The translations under genes and the position numbers were made by a program. Shown piece by piece: positions 41,452-50,670 of a DNA stretch of 54,746 nucleotides. The stretch's first letter is position 1, and each line of letters starts with the position of its first letter. Below the pieces are notes generated by a model, which saw only the letters and a list, made by a program, of their open reading frames with translations, was not told where the DNA came from and did no database searches. The DNA is taken from contig CAKSFN010000014.1 of NCBI GenBank assembly GCA_934454405.1, forward strand, positions 1 through 54,746, read 5' to 3'. The DNA is from an uncultured Eubacteriales bacterium (GTDB taxonomy: Bacteria > Bacillota > Clostridia > Oscillospirales > UBA644).

Positions 41452-42126
41452 ATGTATTCTCGCTTTTTTAAGCGTTTTTTCGACGTTTTTTTGTCGTTTT
41501 TGGCAATACTTCTTTTGGCTCTTCCCTTTCTCGTCATCTGTCTTTTAATAGTTGTTGACGATCCCGGTCCCGTGTTCTTCAAACAAAAGAGGGTCGGACG
41601 GAAAAAGAACGGCGAAATTACATACTTCAATCTTTATAAATTCAGAACCATGAAGGTCTCCGCTCCGCACGACGTGCCGACGCATCTTTTGAGCGACCCG
41701 GACGGATATATAACAAGAGTCGGAAAATTCCTTCGCAAGGCAAGTCTTGATGAGTTGCCGCAGATATATCAGATTTTTGCGGGAAAGATGAGTTTTATCG
41801 GACCTCGTCCCGCTCTTTGGAATCAGTTCGATTTAATAAAAGAACGTGAAAAATACGGCGCAAACGACGTTCTTCCCGGTCTTACGGGCTGGGCGCAGAT
41901 AAACGGACGCGATGAGCTCGAAATTCCCGAAAAGGCGAAATTCGACGGCGAATACGTTCAAAATCTGAGTTTTGCGTTTGATATTAAATGCTTTTTCGGA
42001 ACGATTTCTTCTGTTTTTCAGCATAAGGGGGTTGTTGAAGGAGGAACGGGGGAGATCGCGCGGGAACGCGCCGAAAAACAAAATAAAGAAGAGAGCCGTT
42101 CGGTAATTCCGCACAATTCCGATTGA
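41452..42126 (+). CDS. Undecaprenyl-phosphate sugar-1-phosphate transferase (PglC/WcaJ type), first of two
   Basis: A protein of 224 residues, starting at the ATG at 41452 (GGGG upstream). One N-terminal membrane segment (LSFLAILLLALPFLVICLL), then the bacterial sugar transferase core: FFKQKRVGRK, LYKFRTMK, the catalytic Asp-Glu in KASLDELPQ, SFIGPRPAL and PGLTGWAQINGR. It attaches a sugar phosphate to undecaprenyl phosphate, the first step of polysaccharide or glycan assembly. The sugar is unknown. The DegT aminotransferase gene follows, a pairing seen in bacillosamine-type pathways. Confidence 0.88.
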   Translation: MYSRFFKRFFDVFLSFLAILLLALPFLVICLLIVVDDPGPVFFKQKRVGRKKNGEITYFNLYKFRTMKVSAPHDVPTHLLSDPDGYITRVGKFLRKASLDELPQIYQIFAGKMSFIGPRPALWNQFDLIKEREKYGANDVLPGLTGWAQINGRDELEIPEKAKFDGEYVQNLSFAFDIKCFFGTISSVFQHKGVVEGGTGEIARERAEKQNKEESRSVIPHNSD

Positions 42127-42187
42127 CCTGATTCGGAGCGGTTTTTCCGCGCGGACGGTATTATACTTCGGTGGGGGCAATTTTTTT

Positions 42188-43381
42188 ATGAAACTTAAAC
42201 CTTTCGAGAGAAAAGTATATCTCTCGTCTCCGACCATGCACGGCGACGAATTAAGATATATGACGGAAGCGTTCGAAACGAACTGGATGTCAACTCTCGG
42301 TGAAAACCTGAATGTTTTGGAAAAAAGAGTTTCCGAAATGCTCGGGTGCAAGGACGTTGTTGCGCTTTCCTGCGGAACGGCGGCCATACACCTTTGTCTG
42401 AAGCTTGCGGGGCTCAGACCCGGCGAAAAAGTCTTTTGTTCGGATTTGACTTTTTCCGCAACGGTCAATCCCGTTGTTTACGAGGGCGGAATCCCCGTAT
42501 TCATAGACAGCGAGCGCGGCTCGTGGAATATGGATCCGAAAGCTCTTGAAAGAGCGTTTACCCTTTATCCTGATGTCAGAGTCGTTATCGTCGCAAACCT
42601 TTACGGCACGCCCGCGCGCCTGACAGAAATCTCCGAAATATGCAAAAAGCATAACGCTGTTCTTATCGAAGACGCCGCGGAATCCTTCGGCGCGATGTAT
42701 GACGGCAAAATGACGGGCACTTTCGGCAAGTATAACGCGATAAGCTTCAACGGCAACAAAATAATAACGGGCTCATCGGGCGGAATGCTGTTGACAGACG
42801 ATGCGTCCGCCGCCGCGACGGCTCGGAAATGGTCCACGCAAAGCCGTGAAAAAGCTCCGTGGTATCAGCACGAGGAGCTTGGCTACAACTATCGTATGAG
42901 CAATGTCATCGCGGGTGTTGTCCGCGGACAGCTGCCGTATCTGCAAGAACATATAAATCAGAAAAAAGCGATATACGAAAGATATAAAAAGGCTTTTTCG
43001 GATCTGCCGGTTGCGATGAATCCCTATGACGAGGAGCGAAGCTCTCCGAATTTCTGGCTTTCCTGCCTTTTGATAGACGGCGATGCAATGTGCGAGCAGG
43101 TCAGAACCTCGACGTCGGCTTCATATATTTCCGCAAAGGGTAAGACCTGCCCGACCGAGATCCTTGATACGATCGCCGCATACAATGCGGAAGGTCGCCC
43201 CATCTGGAAACCCATGCATTTGCAGCCTCTTTATAAAGACTGCCCGTTTGTGTCCGCTGACGACGGCTCCGACATCGGACGTGATATCTTTGAGCGCGGC
43301 CTTTGTCTGCCGAGCGATAACAAGATGACGCCCGAACAGCAGGATATGATAATAGAGATCGTCAGAAGCTGCTTCGATTGA
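42188..43381 (+). CDS. DegT/DnrJ/EryC1 family sugar aminotransferase
   Basis: A protein of 397 residues, PLP-dependent, making an amino sugar nucleotide. The PLP lysine is in SFNGNKIITGSSGG (Lys191); VIVANLYGTP and IEDAAESFGA are family motifs, with the aspartate for the pyridine nitrogen. HEELGYNYRMSNVIAG is close to PglE-like enzymes of UDP-bacillosamine synthesis. No dehydratase or acetyltransferase for that pathway is in the window, so the substrate must come from elsewhere. It lies between two sugar transferases. Confidence 0.88.
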   Translation: MKLKPFERKVYLSSPTMHGDELRYMTEAFETNWMSTLGENLNVLEKRVSEMLGCKDVVALSCGTAAIHLCLKLAGLRPGEKVFCSDLTFSATVNPVVYEGGIPVFIDSERGSWNMDPKALERAFTLYPDVRVVIVANLYGTPARLTEISEICKKHNAVLIEDAAESFGAMYDGKMTGTFGKYNAISFNGNKIITGSSGGMLLTDDASAAATARKWSTQSREKAPWYQHEELGYNYRMSNVIAGVVRGQLPYLQEHINQKKAIYERYKKAFSDLPVAMNPYDEERSSPNFWLSCLLIDGDAMCEQVRTSTSASYISAKGKTCPTEILDTIAAYNAEGRPIWKPMHLQPLYKDCPFVSADDGSDIGRDIFERGLCLPSDNKMTPEQQDMIIEIVRSCFD

Positions 43382-43426
43382 CGCGTGAGAATGAAGCGGT
43401 TTGACACGTAAGAACGGAGCGGTTTT

Positions 43427-44122
43427 ATGTACGCAAACTTTTTCAAGCGCGCGCTTGATATTATCCTTTCATTTCTTGCCTTGACGGTTTTATTCCCGTT
43501 TTTGCTGATTTTTTCCGTTATAGGCGCTGTTGCCATGCGCGGAAATCCGTTCTTTACGCAGCTGCGTCCCGGCAAAAAGGGGAAAGACGGGAACGAAAAG
43601 ATTTTCCGCCTTATCAAATTCCGCACGATGAGCAACAAAAAGGATTCGAACGGAAAACTGCTCCCCGATGAGCAGCGGCTGAACGGTTACGGCAGATGGC
43701 TCCGATCCACTTCCATAGACGAATTGCCTGAGCTGATAAATATTTTCTTCGGGGATCTTTCCATAGTAGGTCCCCGCCCGCAGCTCGTCCGCGATATGGT
43801 GTTTATGTCTGAGGAGCAGCGCCGCCGTCATAACGTGCGTCCCGGACTGACGGGGCTTGCCCAGGTCAGCGGAAGAAACAACATAACGTGGGAACAGAAG
43901 TTTGAATACGACCTCCTTTACATAGATAACGGGATAACGTTCTTCGGGGATCTGAAAATAATTCTTATGACCGTAGGGCGTGTTCTGAAACGCAGGGACA
44001 CCGTTCGTTCCGGCACTTCTTCGGACGTTGACTTCGGCGACTGGCTCGTTTTTGAAGGAAAGGTCGGAGAAACCGAATATAAAGAAAAACAGGAAAAAGC
44101 AAAGCAGCTTTTAAGCAAGTAA
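43427..44122 (+). CDS. Undecaprenyl-phosphate sugar-1-phosphate transferase, second of two
   Basis: A protein of 231 residues with the same architecture as the enzyme at 41452: an N-terminal helix (ILSFLALTVLFPFLLIFSVIG), KFRTMSNKKD, the catalytic STSIDELPE, SIVGPRPQL and PGLTGLAQVSGRNN. The two differ through most of their length. Two initiating transferases in one locus suggest two glycans, or an initiating sugar that is chosen by condition. It ends at a terminator. Confidence 0.88.
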   Translation: MYANFFKRALDIILSFLALTVLFPFLLIFSVIGAVAMRGNPFFTQLRPGKKGKDGNEKIFRLIKFRTMSNKKDSNGKLLPDEQRLNGYGRWLRSTSIDELPELINIFFGDLSIVGPRPQLVRDMVFMSEEQRRRHNVRPGLTGLAQVSGRNNITWEQKFEYDLLYIDNGITFFGDLKIILMTVGRVLKRRDTVRSGTSSDVDFGDWLVFEGKVGETEYKEKQEKAKQLLSK

Positions 44123-44153
44123 TCATTTATTTTTAATATGGGATTTTATGCAA

Positions 44154-44197
44154 ACGCCCGTCTCGGTATCTGCCGAAACGGGCGTCTGTCTCTTTTT
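44154..44197 (+). terminator. Terminator dividing the polysaccharide locus
   Basis: ACGCCCGT pairs with ACGGGCGT around an inner TCGG/CCGA stem, followed by CTGTCTCTTTTT. The 44123-44411 gap holds this and the next promoter. Confidence 0.82.
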
Positions 44198-44319
44198 CCG
44201 CATCAATATACGCAACAAATCGATCTTTATGTGTGCTTTTTGTAATATTCGCCGAAAAAAACAACATAAAAAACCCTTATTTTTTGTTTCGGGTTTTGTC
44301 ATTTGTTGCTGAAATACAC

Positions 44320-44348
44320 TTGACATAAAGACCCTCCTGTGATATACT
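44320..44348 (+). promoter_or_regulatory. Promoter of the second polysaccharide transcription unit
   Basis: TTGACA (44320-44325), 17 bases, TATACT (44343-44348), a near-consensus promoter, about 60 bases before the epimerase-like gene. Confidence 0.82.
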
Positions 44349-44411
44349 GTATCCGTAGTAATATTTATATAACACAGTTATTTCAAAGATATAATACAGG
44401 TTCGGGATCAG

Positions 44412-45263
44412 ATGAAAAAAGTGTTGATAACGGGCGCGAACAGTTACATAGGCACGTCCTTTGAAAAGTACCTTCAAAGCTTCGGAGAGGCGTATTCCGT
44501 CGATACCGTCGATATGACGGACGCATCGTGGCGTGAAAAAGATTTTTCCGGTTATGACGCCGTTTTTCACGTCGCCGGAATAGCGCATAGAAAAGAAACC
44601 GAAAAAAATGCGGAGCTGTATTACAAAGTGAATCGCGATTTGGCGGCGGATTGCGCGGCGAAAGCGAAAAACGACGGCGTGAAACAGTTCGTTTTTCTCA
44701 GTTCGATGAGCGTGTACGGGCTGAACAGCGGTTATATCGATTCCGATACTCTTCCGAACCCGAAAACGAATTACGGAAAATCCAAATTGCAGGCGGAAAT
44801 CGCGTTGAAGAAATCGGAATCGGCGGATTTCGCAGTCGCTGTTCTCAGACCTCCGATGATTTACGGCAAGGGGTGCAGGGGAAATTATAACACGTTGAAA
44901 AAAATCGCGTTGAAATCTCCTTTTTTTCCGAATATAGATAATAAAAGATCCATGCTTTACATAGAAAATCTCTGCGGGTTTGTTCGAGCGCTTATAGATA
45001 ATCGCGATCGCGGACTTTTCTTTCCTCAAAACAAAGAGTATGTCAATACCACGCGGCTTGCCGAACTGATTTGCAAATATAACGGAAAAAAGTTTCGCCC
45101 GACCGTAATATTCAATCCGGCGCTTTATTTGCTGCGAAAAGTTGCGGGCTCGGCGGAAAAGGCGTTCGGTGATCTGGTTTACGATATGTCGATGAGCGAG
45201 TATTCGGAAAAATTCGCCGTAACCGACACCGAAACTTCGATAAGGTTTACAGAGGGTAAATAG
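44412..45263 (+). CDS. NAD-dependent epimerase/dehydratase family protein
   Basis: A protein of 283 residues, short-chain Rossmann enzyme. The NAD-binding motif is VLITGANSYIGTSF (4-17), SSMSVYG (around 97) and YGKSKLQAE give the SYK catalytic set. Relatives include UDP-sugar 4-epimerases, which fits polysaccharide synthesis. The C-terminal substrate-binding part is somewhat short. It stops immediately before the GT2 start (TAG ATG). Confidence 0.86.
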   Translation: MKKVLITGANSYIGTSFEKYLQSFGEAYSVDTVDMTDASWREKDFSGYDAVFHVAGIAHRKETEKNAELYYKVNRDLAADCAAKAKNDGVKQFVFLSSMSVYGLNSGYIDSDTLPNPKTNYGKSKLQAEIALKKSESADFAVAVLRPPMIYGKGCRGNYNTLKKIALKSPFFPNIDNKRSMLYIENLCGFVRALIDNRDRGLFFPQNKEYVNTTRLAELICKYNGKKFRPTVIFNPALYLLRKVAGSAEKAFGDLVYDMSMSEYSEKFAVTDTETSIRFTEGK

Positions 45264-46085
45264 ATGCAGCCATTTTCGGTCTTGATGAGTATTTACAAAA
45301 ACGAAAAACCGGAATATTTCGAAGAGGCGATGAACAGTATCCTTTGCCAAACGTCGGTTCCGGACGAAATAGTCCTTATCAGGGACGGCGCCGTGCCGGA
45401 GTGCTTGCAGGAGGTTATTGATTCGTTTTTGAAGACCTGCCCCGTCCGGATAAAGTATATTCCTTTTGAGAAAAACGGCGGGCTGGGAAACGCTCTGCGC
45501 GTCGGGGTGGAATCCTCAACAAACGAGCTTATCGCCAGAATGGACACGGACGACGTTTCCGTTTCTTCCCGGTTTGAGTTGCAGTTAAACGCGTTTGAAA
45601 AAGATCCGACGCTCGATCTTGTCGGCGGACAGGTTCTTGAATTTGAAAACGATGTTTCCGATGTTTCGGGCAAGAGAAGCGTACCTGCCGAACACGGCGA
45701 AATCGCGGCGTTTCTGAAAAAACGAAACGCGTTCAATCATCCGACGGTTATGTTCAAAAAGTCTTCTGCCCTCAAAGCCGGCAATTACAGGGGCAGACAT
45801 TTGGTCGAAGATTATGATTTATGGCTTCGGATGCTGGCCGACGGCTGCCGCTTTTTGAATCTGCCCGAGACTCTCGTTTATATGCGCGTCAGTCCCGATA
45901 TGTACGAGCGGCGCGGCGGCGCGGAGTATTTCCGCTCTTTGAAGGAACTTGAAAAAGATAAGCGAAAATCAGGCTTGACGAGCGCTTTTCAATATGCCGC
46001 AAACATAACGATGCGCTTTGTTCAATGCGTTATCGCGCGCGGAAACGTCCGCCGCATTGTTTACCAGAAAATACTCAGAAAATAG
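45264..46085 (+). CDS. Glycosyltransferase family 2
   Basis: A protein of 273 residues with a GT-A fold: SVLMSIYKNEKPEYF, QTSVPDEIVLIRDG, the metal-binding MDTDDV, and LVEDYDLWLRML with the catalytic base. It resembles amylovoran/rhamnan-type GT2 enzymes that extend surface polysaccharides. Start is immediately after the epimerase stop. The 192-base gap after it (46086-46277) has no believable gene. Confidence 0.87.
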   Translation: MQPFSVLMSIYKNEKPEYFEEAMNSILCQTSVPDEIVLIRDGAVPECLQEVIDSFLKTCPVRIKYIPFEKNGGLGNALRVGVESSTNELIARMDTDDVSVSSRFELQLNAFEKDPTLDLVGGQVLEFENDVSDVSGKRSVPAEHGEIAAFLKKRNAFNHPTVMFKKSSALKAGNYRGRHLVEDYDLWLRMLADGCRFLNLPETLVYMRVSPDMYERRGGAEYFRSLKELEKDKRKSGLTSAFQYAANITMRFVQCVIARGNVRRIVYQKILRK

Positions 46086-46277
46086 TGTTTTGCTTTTTTG
46101 CCTGCTCGGTTTGTGCGGAGGTTTCTTTTTTTCGAAGACATCTGCGTTTCCCGTTACGGAAGGTGAGAGCGACGGGCATAACGCGTACACGCGCGCGGGC
46201 ATACGCGGGTACAGAGCTATTAAGATCTATAAAAAAATCTCATATAAAAATTATTGTGAAGCAGGGAAACAGGTTTT

Positions 46278-47573
46278 ATGCAAACACATAAACGCGTTCT
46301 GATAGTAGGAACCGTTCCGTATAACGAGATGTCAACGTCAAGAGCGTTCGATTCATATTTTCGTTTTTGGGAAAAGGAAAATCTCGCGCAGATCTTTTCC
46401 AACGCAAAAGCCCCCGTCAAGGGGCACTGCGGCACCCTTTTTCAGATTACGGACGAGAGAATGCTCAAACGGCGCTTCAACAGAAAAACGGAAACGGGCG
46501 TTGTGTTTAACTACGGCGATCTCGCGGATAAATGGGACGACAGTTCTCTTGAAGTGAGCAACGGCGTTGCAAAAATGTATCGTTTCGGAAGTCGGAAAAA
46601 CTCTTTTGTATACCTGCTTCGAAAGTTTATTTGGAAACGGAAGTATTGGTGCAGCGAAAAACTTCTTTCGTGGCTGGATGAGTTTTCTCCCGAATGTGTG
46701 TTTCTCAGTTTTTCGGATGACTTTTTTATTCCGCAAATAGCATTGTTTGTCGCCGAAAGGTACAATATTCCCATAGTTTCTTCCATCGGAGACGATTACT
46801 ATTTCAATTATAAGTTTTCTCTTTCTCCCTTTTATCACATATATAAACTTGCGTACAGAAAGCTTATCAGAAAAGTGTTCGCCCATAAAGGCAGCGCGAT
46901 ATATATAGGAGACAAAATACGGGATAAGTACAACGCAAGCTTCGGACTTGAAGGAAAGACCGTTTATCTTACTTCTTCAATCGAGAGAAGACCTTTCAGA
47001 ACGATCTCGGAAACAAATCCCGAAATTTCATATTTCGGAAATATACGTCTCGGCAGAAACGAGTCATTGAAAGATATCGGGCAAGCTCTCGGGCGTATTG
47101 ACCGCAATTATGTGCTTAACGTGTATTCGAACGAGAATGACCCGAAGTTCTGCAAGCTTTTCGACGGGGATCCCAACATACGCTTTTGCGGAGCCGTTCC
47201 GTATCGCGAGGTTGCGAAAAAAACGGTTGAAAGCGACATCGTTATAGTTGTTGAAGGCTTTCGTAAAAAAGACGTTGATATAACCAGGTATTCTCTTTCG
47301 ACAAAGGTTGCGGATTCTCTTTCTTCCGGCGTTGCCGTTTTCGCCTACGGTTCGCGCGATTGCGGAGCCATTGAATATGCGGAGTCCGTCGGTTGCATAG
47401 TTACCTGCGTTGACAAAAACGAACTTGAAAAGTCTTTGAGAAGTCTTATTTTCGACCCCGCGCGGCAGAAAGAAAACTACGAAAAGAGCGCCGAAGTGGT
47501 CGCGAAAAACCACAGACTGGAAAAGAGCACCGAAATATTCGAGTCCGTCGTCAACAACGTGTGCGGAGGATAA
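46278..47573 (+). CDS. Glycosyltransferase (GT4-like, GT-B fold)
   Basis: A protein of 431 residues. The N-terminal half opens RVLIVGTVPYNEMSTSRAFD; the C-terminal half (from about 250) has ISYFGNIRLGRNESL, IRFCGAVPYREVA and VADSLSSGVAVFAYG, the donor-binding pattern of GT4-like enzymes. Not close enough to any named enzyme to give a sugar. The SD is weak (CAGG), so translation may be modest. Confidence 0.78.
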   Translation: MQTHKRVLIVGTVPYNEMSTSRAFDSYFRFWEKENLAQIFSNAKAPVKGHCGTLFQITDERMLKRRFNRKTETGVVFNYGDLADKWDDSSLEVSNGVAKMYRFGSRKNSFVYLLRKFIWKRKYWCSEKLLSWLDEFSPECVFLSFSDDFFIPQIALFVAERYNIPIVSSIGDDYYFNYKFSLSPFYHIYKLAYRKLIRKVFAHKGSAIYIGDKIRDKYNASFGLEGKTVYLTSSIERRPFRTISETNPEISYFGNIRLGRNESLKDIGQALGRIDRNYVLNVYSNENDPKFCKLFDGDPNIRFCGAVPYREVAKKTVESDIVIVVEGFRKKDVDITRYSLSTKVADSLSSGVAVFAYGSRDCGAIEYAESVGCIVTCVDKNELEKSLRSLIFDPARQKENYEKSAEVVAKNHRLEKSTEIFESVVNNVCGG

Positions 47574-47575
47574 CC

Positions 47576-48370
47576 ATGCTGAAAGAAAAACTTACCCTTG
47601 TAATAAATTCATGCGATAAATTTTCGGATCTGTGGGAAAACCACATTGATATTTTGAATAAAAGCTGGCCTGACCGAGAAGCAGAGACTCTTCTTGTTAC
47701 GGATAAGGATACCTCCGCAAGTTTTGAAGGCGTTGAAATTTTTTCCGCCGGAGAAAAAAAAGAGTACCCTCAGCGTATGGCGGCGGCGCTTCCGAGAATT
47801 AAAACAGAATATATTCTTATCACGCTTGACGATTATTTCCCGATCAAAAAAATCGAGAACTGTCGCCTTGAAAGACTTATTGAGATTATGGATGCGGAAA
47901 AACTTGATTATATCAGACTTTTTGCAGACCCTAATTCCCGAAAACCGTTTAAAAAATACAAAAAACTGTACGAGATACCGCTTGACGTAAACTACGCGGT
48001 CAATCTTTATCAGGGAATCTGGCGCAGGGATTTTGTTGAAAAGACGCTGAAAGAAGCTCAGACAATATGGAAATATGAGGTGTCTTTAACTCCGACTGCC
48101 CGTGAACTCGGCGCAAGATGTGTTCTCAGTAAAGGCGGAGAGTTTGAGATACTTGACGTTATCCGAAAGGGAAAACTTCTGCACAAAGCGTCCCGTTGGC
48201 TGAAACGGAACGGAAGAGAACTTCCCGAAAGAGAAGTTATCTCTCGCAAAGAAGAAATCCGCATAAAAGTTTTCGCCGCAGGAAAGAAAATCCTTCCGAA
48301 AAAACTTGCGATAGCGGTAAAAAACAGACTCCGAAAGAAAGGATTCGTCTTTTTCAGCGATGCGGTCTGA
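47576..48370 (+). CDS. Putative GT-A glycosyltransferase of unknown specificity
   Basis: A protein of 264 residues from the ATG at 47576 with GGAGG upstream. LVINSCDKFSDLWENH opens it and ITLDDYFPIK (DDY) suggests a metal-binding motif. The C-terminal 70 residues are very basic (KGKLLHKASRWLKRNGR and on). The family resembles uncharacterised capsule glycosyltransferases. Low confidence on exact function. It starts two bases after the previous gene. Confidence 0.68.
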   Translation: MLKEKLTLVINSCDKFSDLWENHIDILNKSWPDREAETLLVTDKDTSASFEGVEIFSAGEKKEYPQRMAAALPRIKTEYILITLDDYFPIKKIENCRLERLIEIMDAEKLDYIRLFADPNSRKPFKKYKKLYEIPLDVNYAVNLYQGIWRRDFVEKTLKEAQTIWKYEVSLTPTARELGARCVLSKGGEFEILDVIRKGKLLHKASRWLKRNGRELPEREVISRKEEIRIKVFAAGKKILPKKLAIAVKNRLRKKGFVFFSDAV

Positions 48371-48390
48371 AAAATGTCTGAAAAAATGTT

Positions 48391-49446
48391 ATGAAGCAAC
48401 GAAACGCACATGTTGATTATATTCGCGGAATTGCCATTTTGTTGGTCATGCTCGGGCATACCGTTTCCAATAACGGAATGAACGATTTTGCGGACAGCGG
48501 AATGTATAAAGTGATATTTGCCTTGCAAATGCCTCTTTTTATGCTTGTCAGCGGTTACGTCACAAAGTATTCTCGCCCCATTGATTCGGGAAAGGCGCTG
48601 GCGTCGTTCTTCGGCAGAAGAAGTCTGTGTTATCTTCTTCCGTGGGGTGTTTGGACTCTTTTCCGCGGGTTCGCTTTCGGCGGTTGGACTCTCGGAACGG
48701 TTAAGAACGAAGCTGTTTCGCTGCTGTGGAATATGGATTCGGGCTATTGGTTCCTTTTCTCTCTTTGGACAATATGCGCAGTATGGGGGACAGGCTCCTT
48801 TATTGCAAACAAACTGACCGAAAAAAGAGTCCCTCGTGTCATCCTCTGCTCGGTTTTTTCCGCAGCTCTTTCCGTCGGACTGTTTTTTGTCGGTCTCAAA
48901 GCGGGATTGTCTTTCCTGAATATTAAACTGACCCTTTATTATATCCCGTTCTTTTTCCTCGGGTATGTTTTTGCGTCGTTTTACGGGACGTTTGAAAACG
49001 GGAAAAAGTTTCGCGTTGTCGAAACTTCCGTCGCGGCGTTATCGTTTGTCGCATTTGTTGCAATCACTCTAAACCGCAATGTTTATTATCTCGGAGAATC
49101 CGTTTCGGAAATCGCAACCAGAATTATATGTTCTCTGACGGGCTGTATTTCCGTAATCTTCTTTTCCGTGAAGTTTTTTGAAGAGTTCAAAGCGTGCGCG
49201 TGGCTTGAAACTCTTAAAAAAGGCGTGACAGTTATCGGACGCGAATCATTGGGCTTTTATTTGATACACTATCTGTTCCTGAATATGATCCGCCTGCCTG
49301 CGGGAACATCGTTTTATTCTTTCGAGGCATTTGAAACGTGTCTGATGAATTATATTTTAACCGTGCTTTTGTCTGCTGTCGTAATATATATCATCAATCG
49401 GTGTGCGCCTCTTAAAGCGGTTCTCTTCGGCAAATTAAAAAAATAG
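48391..49446 (+). CDS. Membrane acyltransferase, acyltransferase 3 family
   Basis: A protein of 351 residues with about ten membrane helices. RNAHVDYIRGIAILLVMLGH carries the catalytic histidine motif near the N terminus, as in the OafA/WecH family of sugar O-acetyltransferases. It probably decorates the polysaccharide with acetyl or another acyl group. The SD is weak. Confidence 0.85.
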   Translation: MKQRNAHVDYIRGIAILLVMLGHTVSNNGMNDFADSGMYKVIFALQMPLFMLVSGYVTKYSRPIDSGKALASFFGRRSLCYLLPWGVWTLFRGFAFGGWTLGTVKNEAVSLLWNMDSGYWFLFSLWTICAVWGTGSFIANKLTEKRVPRVILCSVFSAALSVGLFFVGLKAGLSFLNIKLTLYYIPFFFLGYVFASFYGTFENGKKFRVVETSVAALSFVAFVAITLNRNVYYLGESVSEIATRIICSLTGCISVIFFSVKFFEEFKACAWLETLKKGVTVIGRESLGFYLIHYLFLNMIRLPAGTSFYSFEAFETCLMNYILTVLLSAVVIYIINRCAPLKAVLFGKLKK

Positions 49447-49458
49447 CGGAGAAAAAGT

Positions 49459-50670
49459 ATGCGAGTTGTTCAGATCAACGGCGGTGTGTTCGGCAGCACC
49501 GGAACGATTATGTTCGGTATTGCCGAGACACTGAAAAAAAACGGAGATAAATGTTTGTGCTTTTCTCCCGTGACGGCTACAAACCGGAACAGGGAACCGG
49601 GCTTTGAATATGAAAAAATCGGAACTTTCAATTCACGGCGGTTAAATGTTCTTCTTAACAGAATTACGGGCTCCGAAGGCTGTTTTTCATGCTTCGTCAC
49701 AAAAAAAGTCATCAAAAAAATCAAACGGTTTTCTCCCGATATAATTCAGCTGCATAATATTCACGGCGGCTTTATAAATCTTCCCGCACTGTTCGGGTTT
49801 ATAAAGAAATCAAACATTGCCGTTGTGTGGACTCTTCACGATTGTTGGGCTTTTACGGGTCATTGTCCGCATTATGATATGATATCCTGTGATAAGTGGA
49901 AGACCGAGTGCTTCTCCTGCCCCCTTTACAGGGAATATCCTCAAAGCCTTTCGGACAATTCCCGAAAAATGTTTCGCAAAAAAAAGAGATGGTTTTCCGA
50001 CATACGGAAAATGACCGTTGTAACGCCGTCCGAATGGCTCGCCTCGCAGGTGAAACAGTCGTTTTTGAAAAATTATCCCGTATGCATCGTTAATAACGGA
50101 ATAGATCTTTCGGTTTTTCGTCCGACGAAATCGGATTTCAGAAAAAGATACGGAATTTCGGATCTTCAAAAAATCGTTCTCGGCGTTTCGTTTGTTTGGA
50201 ACGAAAAAAAAGGCTTGAATGTATTTGTCGACTTGTCTTCGCGCCTTAATTCCGCAGAGTATAAGATAGTGTTGGTCGGAACCACATCCGAAATTGACGG
50301 AAAACTTCCCGATAATATTATTTCCGTTCACAGAACCGCAAATCAAAAGGAGCTTGCGGAAATATATACCGCGGCGGATGTTTTTGTAAATCCCACAAGG
50401 GAAGATACTTTCCCCACGGTTAATATCGAGGCTCTTGCGTGCGGGGTTCCCGTTGTTACTTTTGACACGGGAGGCTCTGCCGAGATACTTGATAAAACAT
50501 GCGGACGGGTCATAGAAAAAAACAATGCAGAAGCGCTTGAACGCGCAGTTGAGGATATTTGTTCAGGCAAGGATTTTATTGCCCGTGAAAACTGCGTTCT
50601 CCGCGCGTCGCATTTTGATAAAAACGATAAATTCACCCAATATATTGATTTGTATGGGAAAACGGTGTAA
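49459..50670 (+). CDS. Glycosyltransferase family 4
   Basis: A protein of 403 residues. The N-terminal domain has GGVFGSTGTIMFGIAETL and a cysteine-rich insert (HDCWAFTGHCPHYDMISC, then ECFSCP) seen in some polysaccharide GT4 enzymes. The C-terminal donor domain has VNNGIDLSVFRP, FVNPTREDTFPTVNIEAL and a GSAEIL segment. Likely adds hexose to the growing chain. SD GGAG. Confidence 0.87.
   Translation: MRVVQINGGVFGSTGTIMFGIAETLKKNGDKCLCFSPVTATNRNREPGFEYEKIGTFNSRRLNVLLNRITGSEGCFSCFVTKKVIKKIKRFSPDIIQLHNIHGGFINLPALFGFIKKSNIAVVWTLHDCWAFTGHCPHYDMISCDKWKTECFSCPLYREYPQSLSDNSRKMFRKKKRWFSDIRKMTVVTPSEWLASQVKQSFLKNYPVCIVNNGIDLSVFRPTKSDFRKRYGISDLQKIVLGVSFVWNEKKGLNVFVDLSSRLNSAEYKIVLVGTTSEIDGKLPDNIISVHRTANQKELAEIYTAADVFVNPTREDTFPTVNIEALACGVPVVTFDTGGSAEILDKTCGRVIEKNNAEALERAVEDICSGKDFIARENCVLRASHFDKNDKFTQYIDLYGKTV

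Noticed and set aside
46018..46302. Two overlapping plus-strand frames at the end of the GT2 gene
   Set aside because: Out of frame with GT2, basic low-complexity translation, no SD and no similarity.
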